From Phenylobacterium sp. J426 (GTDB taxonomy: Bacteria; Pseudomonadota; Alphaproteobacteria; Caulobacterales; Caulobacteraceae), in contig NZ_JAJOMY010000001.1 in assembly GCF_024699945.1 (NCBI RefSeq), forward strand, positions 248,001-312,000: 64,000 bases of DNA, written 5' to 3'. Shown piece by piece: positions 9,605-18,420 of this stretch. Position 1 is the first letter of the stretch; each line of letters begins with the position of its first letter. The notes beneath the pieces are model-generated. The model saw only the letters and a list, made by a program, of their open reading frames with translations. It made no database searches and was not told the DNA's origin. Position numbers and translations under genes: made by a program.

Positions 9605-11583
9605 GCCCCCGCCCCTTTCGGGGCCTCCTTGCGCGCCACGCCCAGCCGCAGCCGGCGATCCGAAAGCGAGACGAGCCCGCCCAGCGCCATGATCAGCGGC
9701 CCGACGAAGATCAGCGTCGCCCAGGGGTTCCAGTAGGCCCGCACCAGCCAGACCGGCTGGCCGGCCGCGTCGCGCCGCTCTCCCAGGACGAGGTAGATGT
9801 GGCTCATGCCGCGGTAGCACAGCCCGACCTCCGAGGTCGTCTGGCCGCCGGCCGGATAGAGCCGCCGCTCCGGCTGCGCCGTACAGACCGGCTGGCCGTC
9901 CTTCGTCACGCTGACCAGGCCGCGCTCGGCCTCGTAGTTCGGGCCCTCCACGCCGTCGATGCGCTCCAGCGTCACGTGATAGGCGCCCACGTCCAGGCTG
10001 CCGCCCACCGGCAAGGCCTCGGCCGCCTCGACCTTCCAGGTCACCTCGAAGACCGCGCCCAGCACGAAGACGCCCAGGCCCAGGTGCGCCAGCGTCATGC
10101 CCCAGGCCCCGCGCGGCAGGCCCCACAGCCTGCGCCAGCTCTCCCGGCCCGGCGCCCGAAACAGCCGCACGCGTTCGATGATCTCGGCCAGCGCTCCGGC
10201 GATCAGCCAGGCGCCCATGGCCACGCCCGCCGCGCCAAGGCCGTGCCGCGGCGCGATGGCCGCGAACACCACCCAGCCGATGGCCACCGCCGCGGCGAAC
10301 GCCCACCAGAGCCGCCTGCCGCTGCCCATCGCGTCGCCGCGCTTCCACGCCAGCAGCGGGCCCACCGGCAGGAGGATCATCAGCGCCGTCATCAGCGGGG
10401 TGAAGGTGAGATTGAAATAGGGCGGGCCGACCGAGATCGCCTCGCCGGTCGCTGCCTCCCGGATCAGCGGGAACAGCGTGCCCAGCAGCACCGTCGCCGT
10501 CGCCGCCGTCAGCAGGATGTTGTTCAGCACCAGCGCGCTCTCGCGGCTCACCGGCGCGAACACCCCGCCCTGCGGCAGGCTCGGCGCACGCCAGGCGAAC
10601 AGCGCAAAGCCCAGGCCGGCGGTCACGCCCAGGATCATCAGCAGCAGCACGCCGCGCGTCGGGTCGACGGCGAAGGCATGTACGCTGGTCAGCACGCCCG
10701 AGCGCACCAGGAATGCGCCCAGCATCGAGAACGTGAAGCCGGCCAGCGCCAGGAAAACGGTCCAGCCCGGCAGCGCGCCTCGCTTCTCGGTCACCACGGC
10801 CGAATGCAGCAGGGCGGCGGCGATCAGCCAGGGCATGAAGCTGGCGTTCTCCACCGGGTCCCAGAACCACCAGCCGCCCCAGCCCAGCTCGTAATAGGCC
10901 CAGAAGGAGCCCAGCATGATGCCGACAGTGAGGAAGCTCCAGGCGGCCAGGGTCCAGGGCCGCACCCAGCGGGCCCAGGCGGCGTCCACGCGACCCTCAA
11001 CCAAGGCGGCGACCGCGAACGAGAACACCACCGACATGCCCACATAGCCCGCGTAGAGGAACGGCGGGTGGACGGCCAGGGCCGGGTCCTGCAGCAGCGG
11101 GTTGAGCGAACGGCCCTCGATCGGAACCTGCGTCAGGCGCGCCAGCGGATTGGAGGCGAAAACGGTGTAGGCGAGGAACACCACCCCCAGCAGCCCCTGC
11201 GTCGCCACGGTGACGGCCCGCAGGCCGCGCGGCAGCCCGCGCCCCAGGCCGGCGGCGGCGGCCCCGAAGCCGGTCAGCGCCAGGCACCAGAGCAGCATCG
11301 AGCCTTCATGGCTGCCCCACGTGCCGGCCACCCGGTACAGCAGCGGCTTTTCGGAATGCGAATTGGCGGCGACGTTGGCCACCGAAAAGTCCGAGGTGAC
11401 GAAGGCGTGCATCAGCGCCGCGAACGCCACCGCCACCGACAGGAACGCCGCGAGCGCCGCGCCCTCGCCCGCGCCCGCCAGCACGGCGGACCGCTTCCAG
11501 CGCGCGGTCGCCGACAGCCCGACCTGCGCCACGCTCAGCGCCAGCGCCAGGATCAGCGCGAAACTGCCGGCCTCGGCGATCAA
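9601..11583 (-). CDS. ccmF: Haem lyase subunit CcmF
   Basis: CcmF is the multi-pass core of the cytochrome c haem ligation complex in the inner membrane. The protein has 660 residues when started at the TTG at 11583, whose sequence IAEAGSFALILALALSV matches the family start and whose TTGA overlaps the ccmE stop. The tryptophan-rich WWD haem-handling segment is visible (ELGWGGWWFWDPVENASFMPW), as are about 15 membrane segments and the large C-terminal periplasmic region. An alternative further upstream would add 18 unlikely Arg-rich residues. It lies between ccmE and ccmH in the leftward ccm operon. Confidence 0.95.
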   Translation of the reverse strand: MIAEAGSFALILALALSVAQVGLSATARWKRSAVLAGAGEGAALAAFLSVAVAFAALMHAFVTSDFSVANVAANSHSEKPLLYRVAGTWGSHEGSMLLWCLALTGFGAAAAGLGRGLPRGLRAVTVATQGLLGVVFLAYTVFASNPLARLTQVPIEGRSLNPLLQDPALAVHPPFLYAGYVGMSVVFSFAVAALVEGRVDAAWARWVRPWTLAAWSFLTVGIMLGSFWAYYELGWGGWWFWDPVENASFMPWLIAAALLHSAVVTEKRGALPGWTVFLALAGFTFSMLGAFLVRSGVLTSVHAFAVDPTRGVLLLMILGVTAGLGFALFAWRAPSLPQGGVFAPVSRESALVLNNILLTAATATVLLGTLFPLIREAATGEAISVGPPYFNLTFTPLMTALMILLPVGPLLAWKRGDAMGSGRRLWWAFAAAVAIGWVVFAAIAPRHGLGAAGVAMGAWLIAGALAEIIERVRLFRAPGRESWRRLWGLPRGAWGMTLAHLGLGVFVLGAVFEVTWKVEAAEALPVGGSLDVGAYHVTLERIDGVEGPNYEAERGLVSVTKDGQPVCTAQPERRLYPAGGQTTSEVGLCYRGMSHIYLVLGERRDAAGQPVWLVRAYWNPWATLIFVGPLIMALGGLVSLSDRRLRLGVARKEAPKGAGA

Positions 11584-12075
11584 GTGGCGTTCTCCTTGCC
11601 GGCGGCATGCTCGGGGCGCTGGCCGTCGCCGTACCACTCGCCCTGTTCCTTCAGCGCCTTCTCCACCTCGCGGGGCATGTAGCGCTCGTCGTGCTTGGCC
11701 AGCACGCGCTTGGCCTCGAAGACGCCGTCGGCGCGGTAGGCGCCGATGGCCACGATCCCCTGCCCCTCCCGGAACAGGTCGGGCAGGTCGCCCTGGAAGG
11801 TGATGCGGTCCGACGCCTTCTGGTCGGTCACCGTGAACTCCACGCGTCCGTCCGGATGCTTCACAACCGAACCGGCCTCAACCAGGCCGCCCAGCTGGAT
11901 CGATCGGCCGGGCTCCGGCTTGGCGGCCTGCGCCTGGCTCGGCGTGTAGAAGAACGAGATCGAGTCCGAGAGGCCCCAAAGCGTCAGCCCGGACGGCCAA
12001 CGCCAGCACGGGCGCGATGGCGGCGATGAGGGTCAGGCGGCGACGGGCTTTCGGGGATTTGGGCAACCAGCTCAT
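11580..12075 (-). pseudogene. ccmE: Haem chaperone CcmE, frameshifted as read
   Basis: CcmE is a membrane-anchored periplasmic haem chaperone that binds haem covalently through a histidine. The N-terminal part (from 12075: MSWLPKSPKARRRLTLIAA, membrane anchor) is in one frame and the rest (DSISFFYTPSQAQAAKPEPG onwards, including the haem-binding VLAKHDERYMP motif) in another. Removing one base in the CCCGG at 11988-11992 restores an uninterrupted protein of 164 residues with the expected ALAV-LTLWGLSDSISFFY transition. The gene starts 10 bases after ccmI and overlaps the ccmF start. As the neighbours ccmI, ccmF and ccmH are intact and the lesion is in a short G/C run, a sequence error is more likely than a true loss. 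Confidence 0.9.
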
Positions 12076-12084
12076 GGGATCAGC

Positions 12085-13164
12085 TCACGGCATGGGGGCC
12101 GCACGGGCGGCCTCGTCCAGTTGCGTCAGAACATCGGGCCTGTCGGCGAAGCGCGCCTTGGCCTTCGTCAAGGCCGCGTCCCGCTGCGTCACATCGCCCA
12201 ATACGGAATAGGACCGCACCAGCCGCACCCAGCCCTCCGGGTCGTCCGGCGTCTGCTCCAGCTTCGCAGCCAGGCTCGCCACCATCCCCCGGATCGCGTC
12301 CAGTTCGGGCGACGGCTCGCGGGTCGGCGCCGGCCGGCCCTCGGCCTTGGCGATCGCGGCCTCCACATACGGCCGGCGCTCGTCGTCGGCCGGCATCTCG
12401 CCGAGCAGCGCCCGCAGGTCGGACGCCGCCTCGGCGCCCCGCCCGGCCTCGGCCTTGGCCTGCGCCAGGTAGAAGCGCGCCGCGGCGTCCTGCGGGTCAC
12501 GCCGCAGCAGCTCGGCGAACACCGCCTGAGCGTCGGCCTCGACCTTGCCGCCCGACTGGAACACCAGGGCCTCGCCCAGCATCCGGCGCAGATCGTTCCG
12601 TTCGGGCGCCAGGGCCACCGCCCGGCGCAGCGCCCGCACCGCGCCGCCCATGTTCTGGGACTCGGCCTCCACCATCGCCAGCATGCGATAGCCCTCCGCG
12701 TCGTCCGGCCGGGTCTTCAGGACGTCGCGCAGCACCGCGCCGATCTCGGGCGGCGACAGCGTGGCGAGTTCGGCGGTCCGCCAGGCCTGCAGCCGTTTGG
12801 CGTAGGGCTGGTCCGGAAAGCCCGGGGCGCCCAGGCCCCAGTAAAGGCCCAGGGTCAGGGCAGGGACCGCGACCACCGCCAGCAGGACCCGCTTGCGGGC
12901 CTTGGGATCGGCGCTCCAGTCGTCGCGCGGCGCATCCGTCGCGGCGAGCAGCCGCCGGGCGGCCTCGGCATGCGCGCTCTTGCGCTCGGCCTCGCCCATC
13001 AGGCCTCGGTCGGCCAGTTCGTCGATCTCGGCCAGTTGCCGCCGATACAGCCCCGCCGACGGATCGACGGCGGAATCGGCCGAAGCCGCCTTCGCGGCGC
13101 GCATCAGGATCAGGGCGGCGGCGGCGGCCGTCAGCGCCCCCGCTGCGACCCAGAAAACGATCAT
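12085..13164 (-). CDS. ccmI: Cytochrome c maturation protein CcmI
   Basis: CcmI (CycH) is an inner-membrane apocytochrome c chaperone that delivers apoprotein to the CcmFH lyase. The 359-residue protein has two membrane segments (about 1-20 and 91-110) flanking a cytoplasmic loop with RRQLAEIDELADRGLMGEAER, the family hallmark, and a periplasmic TPR-containing C-terminal half (about 150-340; PDDAEGYRMLAMVEAESQNMGGAVRALRRAVAL, split by short loops). It is the first gene of the leftward ccmI-E-F-H group and probably carries the promoter in the 98-bp gap to its right. Confidence 0.93.
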   Translation of the reverse strand: MIVFWVAAGALTAAAAALILMRAAKAASADSAVDPSAGLYRRQLAEIDELADRGLMGEAERKSAHAEAARRLLAATDAPRDDWSADPKARKRVLLAVVAVPALTLGLYWGLGAPGFPDQPYAKRLQAWRTAELATLSPPEIGAVLRDVLKTRPDDAEGYRMLAMVEAESQNMGGAVRALRRAVALAPERNDLRRMLGEALVFQSGGKVEADAQAVFAELLRRDPQDAAARFYLAQAKAEAGRGAEAASDLRALLGEMPADDERRPYVEAAIAKAEGRPAPTREPSPELDAIRGMVASLAAKLEQTPDDPEGWVRLVRSYSVLGDVTQRDAALTKAKARFADRPDVLTQLDEAARAAPMP

Positions 13165-13199
13165 GCCCGGGCTTTAGCCGAAACCGAAGGACGGTGCGA

Positions 13200-13218
13200 G
13201 CGCGTCTCTGAGACGCGC
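13200..13218. terminator. Perfect palindromic stem-loop between unknown gene and ccmI
   Basis: GCGCGTCT-CTG-AGACGCGC is an 8-bp perfect stem with a 3-base loop in the gap between the upstream gene (ending 13263) and the ccmI start (13164), both leftward. It may end upstream transcription or act as an operator; it has no T-run. Confidence 0.4.
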
Positions 13219-13262
13219 CTGAAACACGTTCCCGTTCCGATCCGGTGAGGGGCCTCGGCGGG

Positions 13263-14684
13263 CTAGCCCCAGCGCTCCCAGTGCTCGCTCTCGGCCTCGC
13301 CGTCGTCCTCCTCGTCGAAGTGGACCGGCGGCGCGTCGGGATTGGCCGCGGCTGCGGCGCGGCGGCGTACGAGGTCTGCGGCCTTTTCGCCCCGCAGCAG
13401 CAGGGACAGGTCGGCCGCCACGCCCAGGAAGGCCTGAGCCCGGTCCGGGTCCTCAACGTCGCCGGTCTTCACCAGGTCCACGAGTTCCTCGACATAGATG
13501 TCGATGTATTCCCCCACATGCTCCAGCATCCGGCTGCGGGCGGCGGCGAACCCGCCGTAGTTGGCGCTCGAGCGCACCTCCTGCACGAAGGCCAGCAGGG
13601 TCGTGGCCCGGCGCACGTGGGTCTCGTCCGGCGGCAGGCTGAGCCGGGGCTGCGGCCGCCGGATCCGGCGCAGTCTCGCCCGCTCGGTCGGCAGCGCCAG
13701 CAGGCAATATTTCTCGGCGTCGCGGATGCGGCCTTCCACGACGCCCGCCAGCGCCGTCTTCTGCTTGTTGATGCGGTGCCCCCACCCGTGGTCGCGCGAC
13801 AGGTCGATATAGGTCTCGAGCTCCGTCACCTGCAGCGTGATCAGCTCCACGAGCTTGCCGGCCCGCCGCCCGGCCTCCGGCCCACCGTCGATGTCGAGCC
13901 TGGCGATGGCCTTCATGGACTCGTCCATCTCGTCCATCAGCCGCTCGCCGAAGCCCGCCATCTCGGAGTCCGCGAGGTAGCGCTCGTTGGGCTTGTCCAT
14001 GACTTCGGAGATGATCCGCAGGACCATCCAGGGATAGGTCATCTGCGCGGCCAGCATCTCGAAGAAGCGGGGGCCTGCGTCCTCGGCGATGGCCACGGCG
14101 TCCTTGTAGGCCAGCCTCGCCGCCGCGGCGGACTCTTCGCTGAACGAAGCCAGCCACTCTGGGATGCGCAGCGCCGAGCGCCGCACCACAGGCGAGAGCT
14201 CCAGACAGGCCGCAAGTTGCTCGGCGCCGTCGGGACGCGCCGCATCGGCGAGCTCGGCCGCCTCGCGGAATTCGGGATAGTCGCGCGAGCGCAGGGCGTA
14301 GGCGGCGATCCGCGCCAGATGGTCGAACGCCTCCCCGGAGGTCTCCTCGGGGCTGAACGCGCTGAACGCCAGTTCGGCCTCCTCGATCTCTTCCGCGGCG
14401 GTGCCGCGCAGACCCCGCCAGATCAGCGGGAGGACGCGCGCGGGGAAGGTCAGCGATCGGGGGTCCCGGCCATCGCCCAGGCACATCGGCGCGATCGCCT
14501 GCAGCACGGTGTTGCGCAGCCGGCGTTCATGGACTTCCACCTCGACGAGTTCGCGCACACTGCCGAGGGCGGGATCCTCGCCCGTGTCGGCCAGCGCCAT
14601 CTGCAGGCCGCCCACGATCTTGTCGGGGGCCGCCTCGACCAGCGTCCGGACGATCTCGATCTTGCGCGGCGACAGCGCGCCCAT
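13263..14684 (-). CDS. Conserved alpha-helical protein of unknown function
   Basis: A 473-residue, apparently soluble protein with no signal peptide or membrane segment. It is almost entirely helical by composition, with an acidic tail (HFDEEDDGEAESEHWERWG). I do not recognise a catalytic motif. The opening MGALSPRKIEIVRTLVEAAPDKIVGGLQ and repeated hydrophobic helices suggest a HEAT- or DUF2336-like helical scaffold, a type seen in Caulobacterales next to signalling genes, but this assignment is tentative. It stands alone between the ccm operon and the feu-like operon on the same strand. The frame is clean and codon use matches the neighbours, so the gene is real. Confidence 0.75.
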   Translation of the reverse strand: MGALSPRKIEIVRTLVEAAPDKIVGGLQMALADTGEDPALGSVRELVEVEVHERRLRNTVLQAIAPMCLGDGRDPRSLTFPARVLPLIWRGLRGTAAEEIEEAELAFSAFSPEETSGEAFDHLARIAAYALRSRDYPEFREAAELADAARPDGAEQLAACLELSPVVRRSALRIPEWLASFSEESAAAARLAYKDAVAIAEDAGPRFFEMLAAQMTYPWMVLRIISEVMDKPNERYLADSEMAGFGERLMDEMDESMKAIARLDIDGGPEAGRRAGKLVELITLQVTELETYIDLSRDHGWGHRINKQKTALAGVVEGRIRDAEKYCLLALPTERARLRRIRRPQPRLSLPPDETHVRRATTLLAFVQEVRSSANYGGFAAARSRMLEHVGEYIDIYVEELVDLVKTGDVEDPDRAQAFLGVAADLSLLLRGEKAADLVRRRAAAAANPDAPPVHFDEEDDGEAESEHWERWG

Positions 14685-14742
14685 GGCTTCAGGACTCCGG
14701 CGGACTTGAGGTCCGCGACGGTCCAGCTTGCACGACCTGAGG

Positions 14743-14767
14743 TTAAGGTTTTCCGAAGCTTAAGGTT
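14743..14767. promoter_or_regulatory. TTAAGGTT direct repeat upstream of the helical protein gene
   Basis: TTAAGGTT occurs at 14743-14750 and again at 14760-14767, starts 17 bases apart, in the 107-bp gap upstream of the gene starting at 14684. Direct octamer repeats in a promoter suggest a regulator site; the protein is unknown. Confidence 0.35.
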
Positions 14768-14791
14768 GCGGCCTCCTGTGGAGAGGGGCCC

Positions 14792-16202
14792 CTATCCCTC
14801 GGCCCGCGGCAGGTGCAGCGTCAGCATCAATCCACCCATGGTTGAATCGCCCAGGATCAGCGAGCCGCGGTAGGCCCGCGCCAGTTCGTCCACGATGGAG
14901 AGGCCCAGACCCGAGCCCGGGGCGCTCTCGTCCAGACGGGCGCCGCGCTTCAGCACCTCGTCTCGGCGCTCCGGCGGCAGGCCGGGACCGTCGTCCTCGA
15001 TGGTCAGCGTCAGGTGCGTCTCGCCCTCCGGGACCGCGCGCACCCGCACCCGGCCCTTGCACCACTTGCCGGCGTTCTCCATGCCGTTGCCGGCGATCTC
15101 CATGAAGTCCTGCCGCTCGCCGAGGAAGAACAGGTCGTCCGGCGCATCCCAGTCGATCTGCACGCCCTTGTCGCGGAATATCCGCTCCAGCGTCCGGGCC
15201 AGTTCGTCCAGCACCTCCGACACATCGGTCCGCTCCCCCGGCCCCTGCGTCCGCGCCGCGGGCGCGCGCGCGCCGCAGGTGGTGGTCCACCTGCTGCTGC
15301 ATCGCCTGGGTCTGGCGGGTGACCACCTCGGCCAGCGGACCGGGACGCTGGGAGGCTTCGGTCAGCATCACCGAGATCGGCGTCTTCAGCGCATGCGCCA
15401 GGTTGCCCACGTGCGTGCGCTGGCGCTCCACCGTCTCCTGGTTATGGCGCACCAGGGCGTTCAGTTCGTCGGCCAGGGGCTCGAGTTCGGTGGGATAGTC
15501 GGCGCTCAGCTGCTCGGCCTTGCCGCGGCGCACGTCGCCTACCTCGCGCTGCAGCCGGAAGATGGGGCGCAGGCCGACGCGCACCTGGATCACGATGGCG
15601 CCGATCAGTCCGGCGCTGAGCAGGGCGAACGCCGCTGCGGTGGTCGCCATGAAGTTGCGCACGTCGCGGTCCACCGGCCGCCTGTCCTCGGCGGCCATGA
15701 AGATCACCGGCTTCTCGTGGCCGTAGAAGGTGGTCCAGCGCGCCAGCACGCGCACCCGCTCCCCCGGCTGCGGGCCTTCGGCGTCGAAGGCGACGGGCCT
15801 GCCGGGGTCGGCCTGCAGGCGGGAGACGAGGTCGCCCGGCGCCTCCAGCTCGGCGTCGAAGAGCGAGCGCGAGGTCAGGCCGTCGATCGCCTCCGCGCGG
15901 CCGTCCGGCGTCACCTGGGCGATCTGCCAGTAGCGGCCCGATAGCGCCCGCAGCGCCCTGAGGTCGGTCAGCGCCGGCGCCACCACCTGGCCGTTCTCGA
16001 TGGTCGAGCCGGCGATCAGGTTGTCGATCAGGTCCGAGAGGTTGGCGTCGAACCGGCGCAACGCCGCCTGCTGGAACAGCAGCGCCAGCACCACCGCCAC
16101 GATGACCAGGGCCGCGAAGCTCCAGCCCACCGCCAGCAGTACCAGCCGGCGGGCGAGCGAAGGCCGCCTCAGCGCGGTGGGAAGCGCTCGCCCCAGCGTC
16201 AA
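14792..16202 (-). pseudogene. feuQ: FeuQ-type sensor histidine kinase, frameshifted as read
   Basis: Inner-membrane kinase partner of the regulator 6 bases upstream. The N-terminal part has a membrane segment (about 20-45), a periplasmic region, a second membrane segment (about 188-210), HAMP and an H-box of the FeuQ/PhoQ type (NLAHALKTPISVML). After VDHHLRRARA the frame changes; the ATPase part (GNGMENAGKW, DDGPGLPP, GSGLGLSI) continues in another frame to a stop at 14792. The shift falls in the alternating GC run at about 15261-15276: adding one GC unit, or removing one base, gives a continuous protein of about 470 residues. All catalytic motifs are preserved, so an indel in the read sequence is likelier than a dead gene. 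Confidence 0.85.
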
Positions 16203-16208
16203 CGGCCG

Positions 16209-16898
16209 CTACGCCTTCTCGCCGGCCCCGAGCTCGTCCTCGGGGCAGATCAGCCGGTAGCCCAGGCCGCGGACGGTCTCGATGCGGTCGGCGCCGATCT
16301 TCTTGCGCACCCGGCCGATGAACACCTCGATGGTGTTGCTGTCGCGGTCGAAGTCCTGGTCGTACAGGTGCTCGACCAGCTCGGTGCGGCTGATCACCCG
16401 CCCCTGGTGCATCATCAGATAGTGCAGCAGGCGGTACTCCAGCGACGTCAGCCGCAGCGGTTCGCCGTTCACGCTGGCCCGCGCCGCCCGCGGATCGAGC
16501 CGCAGGCCGCCGCACGACAGGTTCGGCGTCGCATGCCCGGCCGAGCGCCGCAGCAGCGCGCGCAGCCGCGCCAGCAGTTCCTCGGTGTGGAACGGCTTGG
16601 TGAGGTAGTCGTCGGCGCCGGCGTCGAAGCCCGCCACCTTCTCGCTCCACGCGCCGCGCGCGGTCAGGATCAGCACCGGCGTCGCCATGTTGTCGCGACG
16701 CCAGCGCTCCAGCACCGACACCCCGTCCACCTTGGGCAACCCAAGGTCCAGGATGACGGCGTCGTAGGGCTCGGTCTCGCCCAGGTACTGGGCCTCCTCG
16801 CCGTCCGGCGCGTGATCCACCGCATAGCCGGCGTCAGTCAGCGCCAGCTTCAGCTGACGCGACAGGTCCGGATCGTCTTCGACAAGCAGGATGCGCAA
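16209..16898 (-). CDS. feuP: FeuP-type OmpR-family response regulator
   Basis: Transcription factor of 229 residues with receiver domain (VEDD, phospho-acceptor Asp in VILDLGLPKVDG, Lys in LTKPFH) and winged-helix output domain. The segments ADDYLTKPFHTEELLAR and VEHLYDQDFDRDSNTIEVFIGR closely resemble rhizobial FeuP, the regulator of periplasmic and membrane homeostasis. The kinase start lies 6 bases downstream and a PepSY-domain periplasmic gene 42 bases upstream, the composition expected of a FeuN-FeuP-FeuQ type module. Two CTGAAC repeats 11 bp apart upstream of the PepSY gene are possible binding sites for it. The frame is intact. Confidence 0.85.
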   Translation of the reverse strand: MRILLVEDDPDLSRQLKLALTDAGYAVDHAPDGEEAQYLGETEPYDAVILDLGLPKVDGVSVLERWRRDNMATPVLILTARGAWSEKVAGFDAGADDYLTKPFHTEELLARLRALLRRSAGHATPNLSCGGLRLDPRAARASVNGEPLRLTSLEYRLLHYLMMHQGRVISRTELVEHLYDQDFDRDSNTIEVFIGRVRKKIGADRIETVRGLGYRLICPEDELGAGEKA

Positions 16899-16940
16899 GC
16901 TCTGCGTCCTTCCTCGGTTTCCTAAGCCTTCGCCCGCGGG

Positions 16941-17274
16941 CTACCCGCCCTGCCGGCCGATGATCTGTCCCGACTCGGCGTCCACCACGAACACCACCAC
17001 CCGGCCGTTTTCGAGCTGCCACTGCACGAAATAGGCGGGGCGGCCCCCGGCGTCGCCCTGCATGGTGTTGAGGTGACGTCCGCCGTTGCGCGACGCGATC
17101 ATCGCCAGAACGCGCGAAAGCGGAACTTGGCGTCCCGACTTCACGCCCTCGCGGGCCTGGTCCTGGTCGCCGCGGCCGGCGCCGAACACCGGCCGGCCCA
17201 TGTCCTGCGCGTGCGTCACGGCGGGGGCCGCGGGCGCCGGCGAGCAGAACGGCGATGGCGAAGAGGCTTTTCAT
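16941..17274 (-). pseudogene. Small periplasmic PepSY-domain protein, frameshifted as read
   Basis: First gene of the feuP/feuQ-type operon. From the ATG at 17274 the start MKSLFAIAVLLAGA is a clean signal peptide, then the frame shifts; the mature part (THAQDMGRPVFGAG onwards) lies in another frame and contains a PepSY domain with VLAMIASRNGGRHLNTMQGD and a conserved YFVQWQLENGRVVVFVVDAESGQII strand pattern split over about 60 residues. Removing one base of the GGG at 17232-17234 gives a continuous 110-residue protein with an ideal signal peptide ending AAAPAVTHAQ. PepSY proteins encoded with kinases often inhibit or tune the sensor in the periplasm, so a FeuN-like role is plausible. Confidence 0.8.
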
Positions 17275-17298
17275 GGGATCTCTTCTAGGCGCCCAGGA

Positions 17299-17334
17299 CT
17301 GAACCTCGGCTGAACGCCACCCTTAACCTAGGTT
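17299..17334 (-). promoter_or_regulatory. CTGAAC direct repeats and AACCTAGGTT palindrome upstream of the PepSY-feuPQ operon
   Basis: CTGAAC at 17299-17304 and 17310-17315 are exact repeats 11 bp apart (on the gene strand GTTCAG-N5-GTTCAG), the spacing used by OmpR-family dimers, 25 to 41 bases before the PepSY start. Further upstream lies AACCTAGGTT (17325-17334), identical to the palindrome before degP and at the same 51-base distance. Autoregulation by the FeuP-like regulator is the simplest reading. Confidence 0.5.
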
Positions 17335-18287
17335 CGGCGGCGCGGCGAATACGGCCTGGCCTTGCGCATGTCCTCGGCCAGCAGTTCCAGCGCCGGATCC
17401 GGCTGATCGGGCAGGGTCACCACCAGCCGCGCGAACAGGTCCCCCCGCGCGCCCTTGGCGTCGGCGAGGCCCTTGCCCTTCAGCCGCAGCTTGGCGCCCG
17501 AGTTGGCTCCCTTGGGAATGGTCAGGGTCACCGGGCCGTCCGGCGTCGGCGCCTCGACCTTGCCGCCCAGCACGGCGTCGTACAGCGTCACCGGCAGGTC
17601 CATGACCAGCACCTCGCCCTCGCGCTTGAACACCGGATGCGGCGCGATGGTCAGCTCGATGAAGGCGTCGCCCGCGCCCGACCGGCCCGGCGCGCCCTGG
17701 CCCTTCAGCCTCAGCGTCTGGCCCTCCTGGGCGCCCTTCGGAATGCTGACGTCCACCGTCCGCCCGTCCGAGAACGCGATCCGCCGCTTGCCGCCGCGGA
17801 TGGCGTCGATCAGATCGACCTCCAGCTTGGCGCGCACGTCCGCGCCCCTCTGGGAGAAGCCGCCGAAGCCGCCCCCCTGTCCGCCGCCGCCGCGCCCGCT
17901 CCGGCCGCCGCCGAACATCTCGCCCAGGATGTCGCCCAGGTCGACGTCCTCGAAGGTCTCCGTGCGGTAGCCGCCGCGCCGCTGGCCGCCGAATCCTCCG
18001 CCAGGCGGCGCACCCCACGGGCCGCCGGCCCCGCCGCCGCCGCCGAAGCCGCGGAAGGTCTCGCGCCCGTCGGCGTCGATCTCGCCGGCGTCGAACTTCT
18101 TCTTTTTCTCCGGGTCCCCGATGATGTCGAAGGCGGCGCTGACGCGCTTGAAGCGCTCCTCGGCCTCCTTGTTGTCGGGGTTGGTGTCCGGGTGGTTCGC
18201 CTTGGCCAGCTTGCGGAAGGCCTTGCGGATCTCGTCCGCCGATGCGCTCCGGGAGACGCCCAGCTCCTGATAGGGGTCGCGCGCCAA
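17328..18287 (-). CDS. DnaJ/CbpA-family co-chaperone
   Basis: Co-chaperone of 319 residues for the Hsp70 DnaK. It has an N-terminal J domain (about 4-66) with the HPD motif in ANHPDTNPDNKEAEERFK, a Gly/Phe-rich linker (about 75-140), and two beta-barrel substrate-binding domains (about 150-300), but no zinc-finger cysteines. This is the CbpA (type II) architecture rather than classical DnaJ. It lies upstream of the PepSY gene on the same strand and is divergent from the DUF805 gene. The frame is intact and length is normal. Confidence 0.9.
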   Translation of the reverse strand: MARDPYQELGVSRSASADEIRKAFRKLAKANHPDTNPDNKEAEERFKRVSAAFDIIGDPEKKKKFDAGEIDADGRETFRGFGGGGGAGGPWGAPPGGGFGGQRRGGYRTETFEDVDLGDILGEMFGGGRSGRGGGGQGGGFGGFSQRGADVRAKLEVDLIDAIRGGKRRIAFSDGRTVDVSIPKGAQEGQTLRLKGQGAPGRSGAGDAFIELTIAPHPVFKREGEVLVMDLPVTLYDAVLGGKVEAPTPDGPVTLTIPKGANSGAKLRLKGKGLADAKGARGDLFARLVVTLPDQPDPALELLAEDMRKARPYSPRRRT

Positions 18288-18420
18288 GCTTCCTGAACCT
18301 CCGCCTCAAAGCCTTACAACGAATGCGACTTCTAGATTGGCCGCGCGCCGCCGTCACGCAAGCCTCTGTGTGATAATTTTGCCACAGGCGATCCGGCGCG
18401 GCTCGCGCTAGGGACATGGC

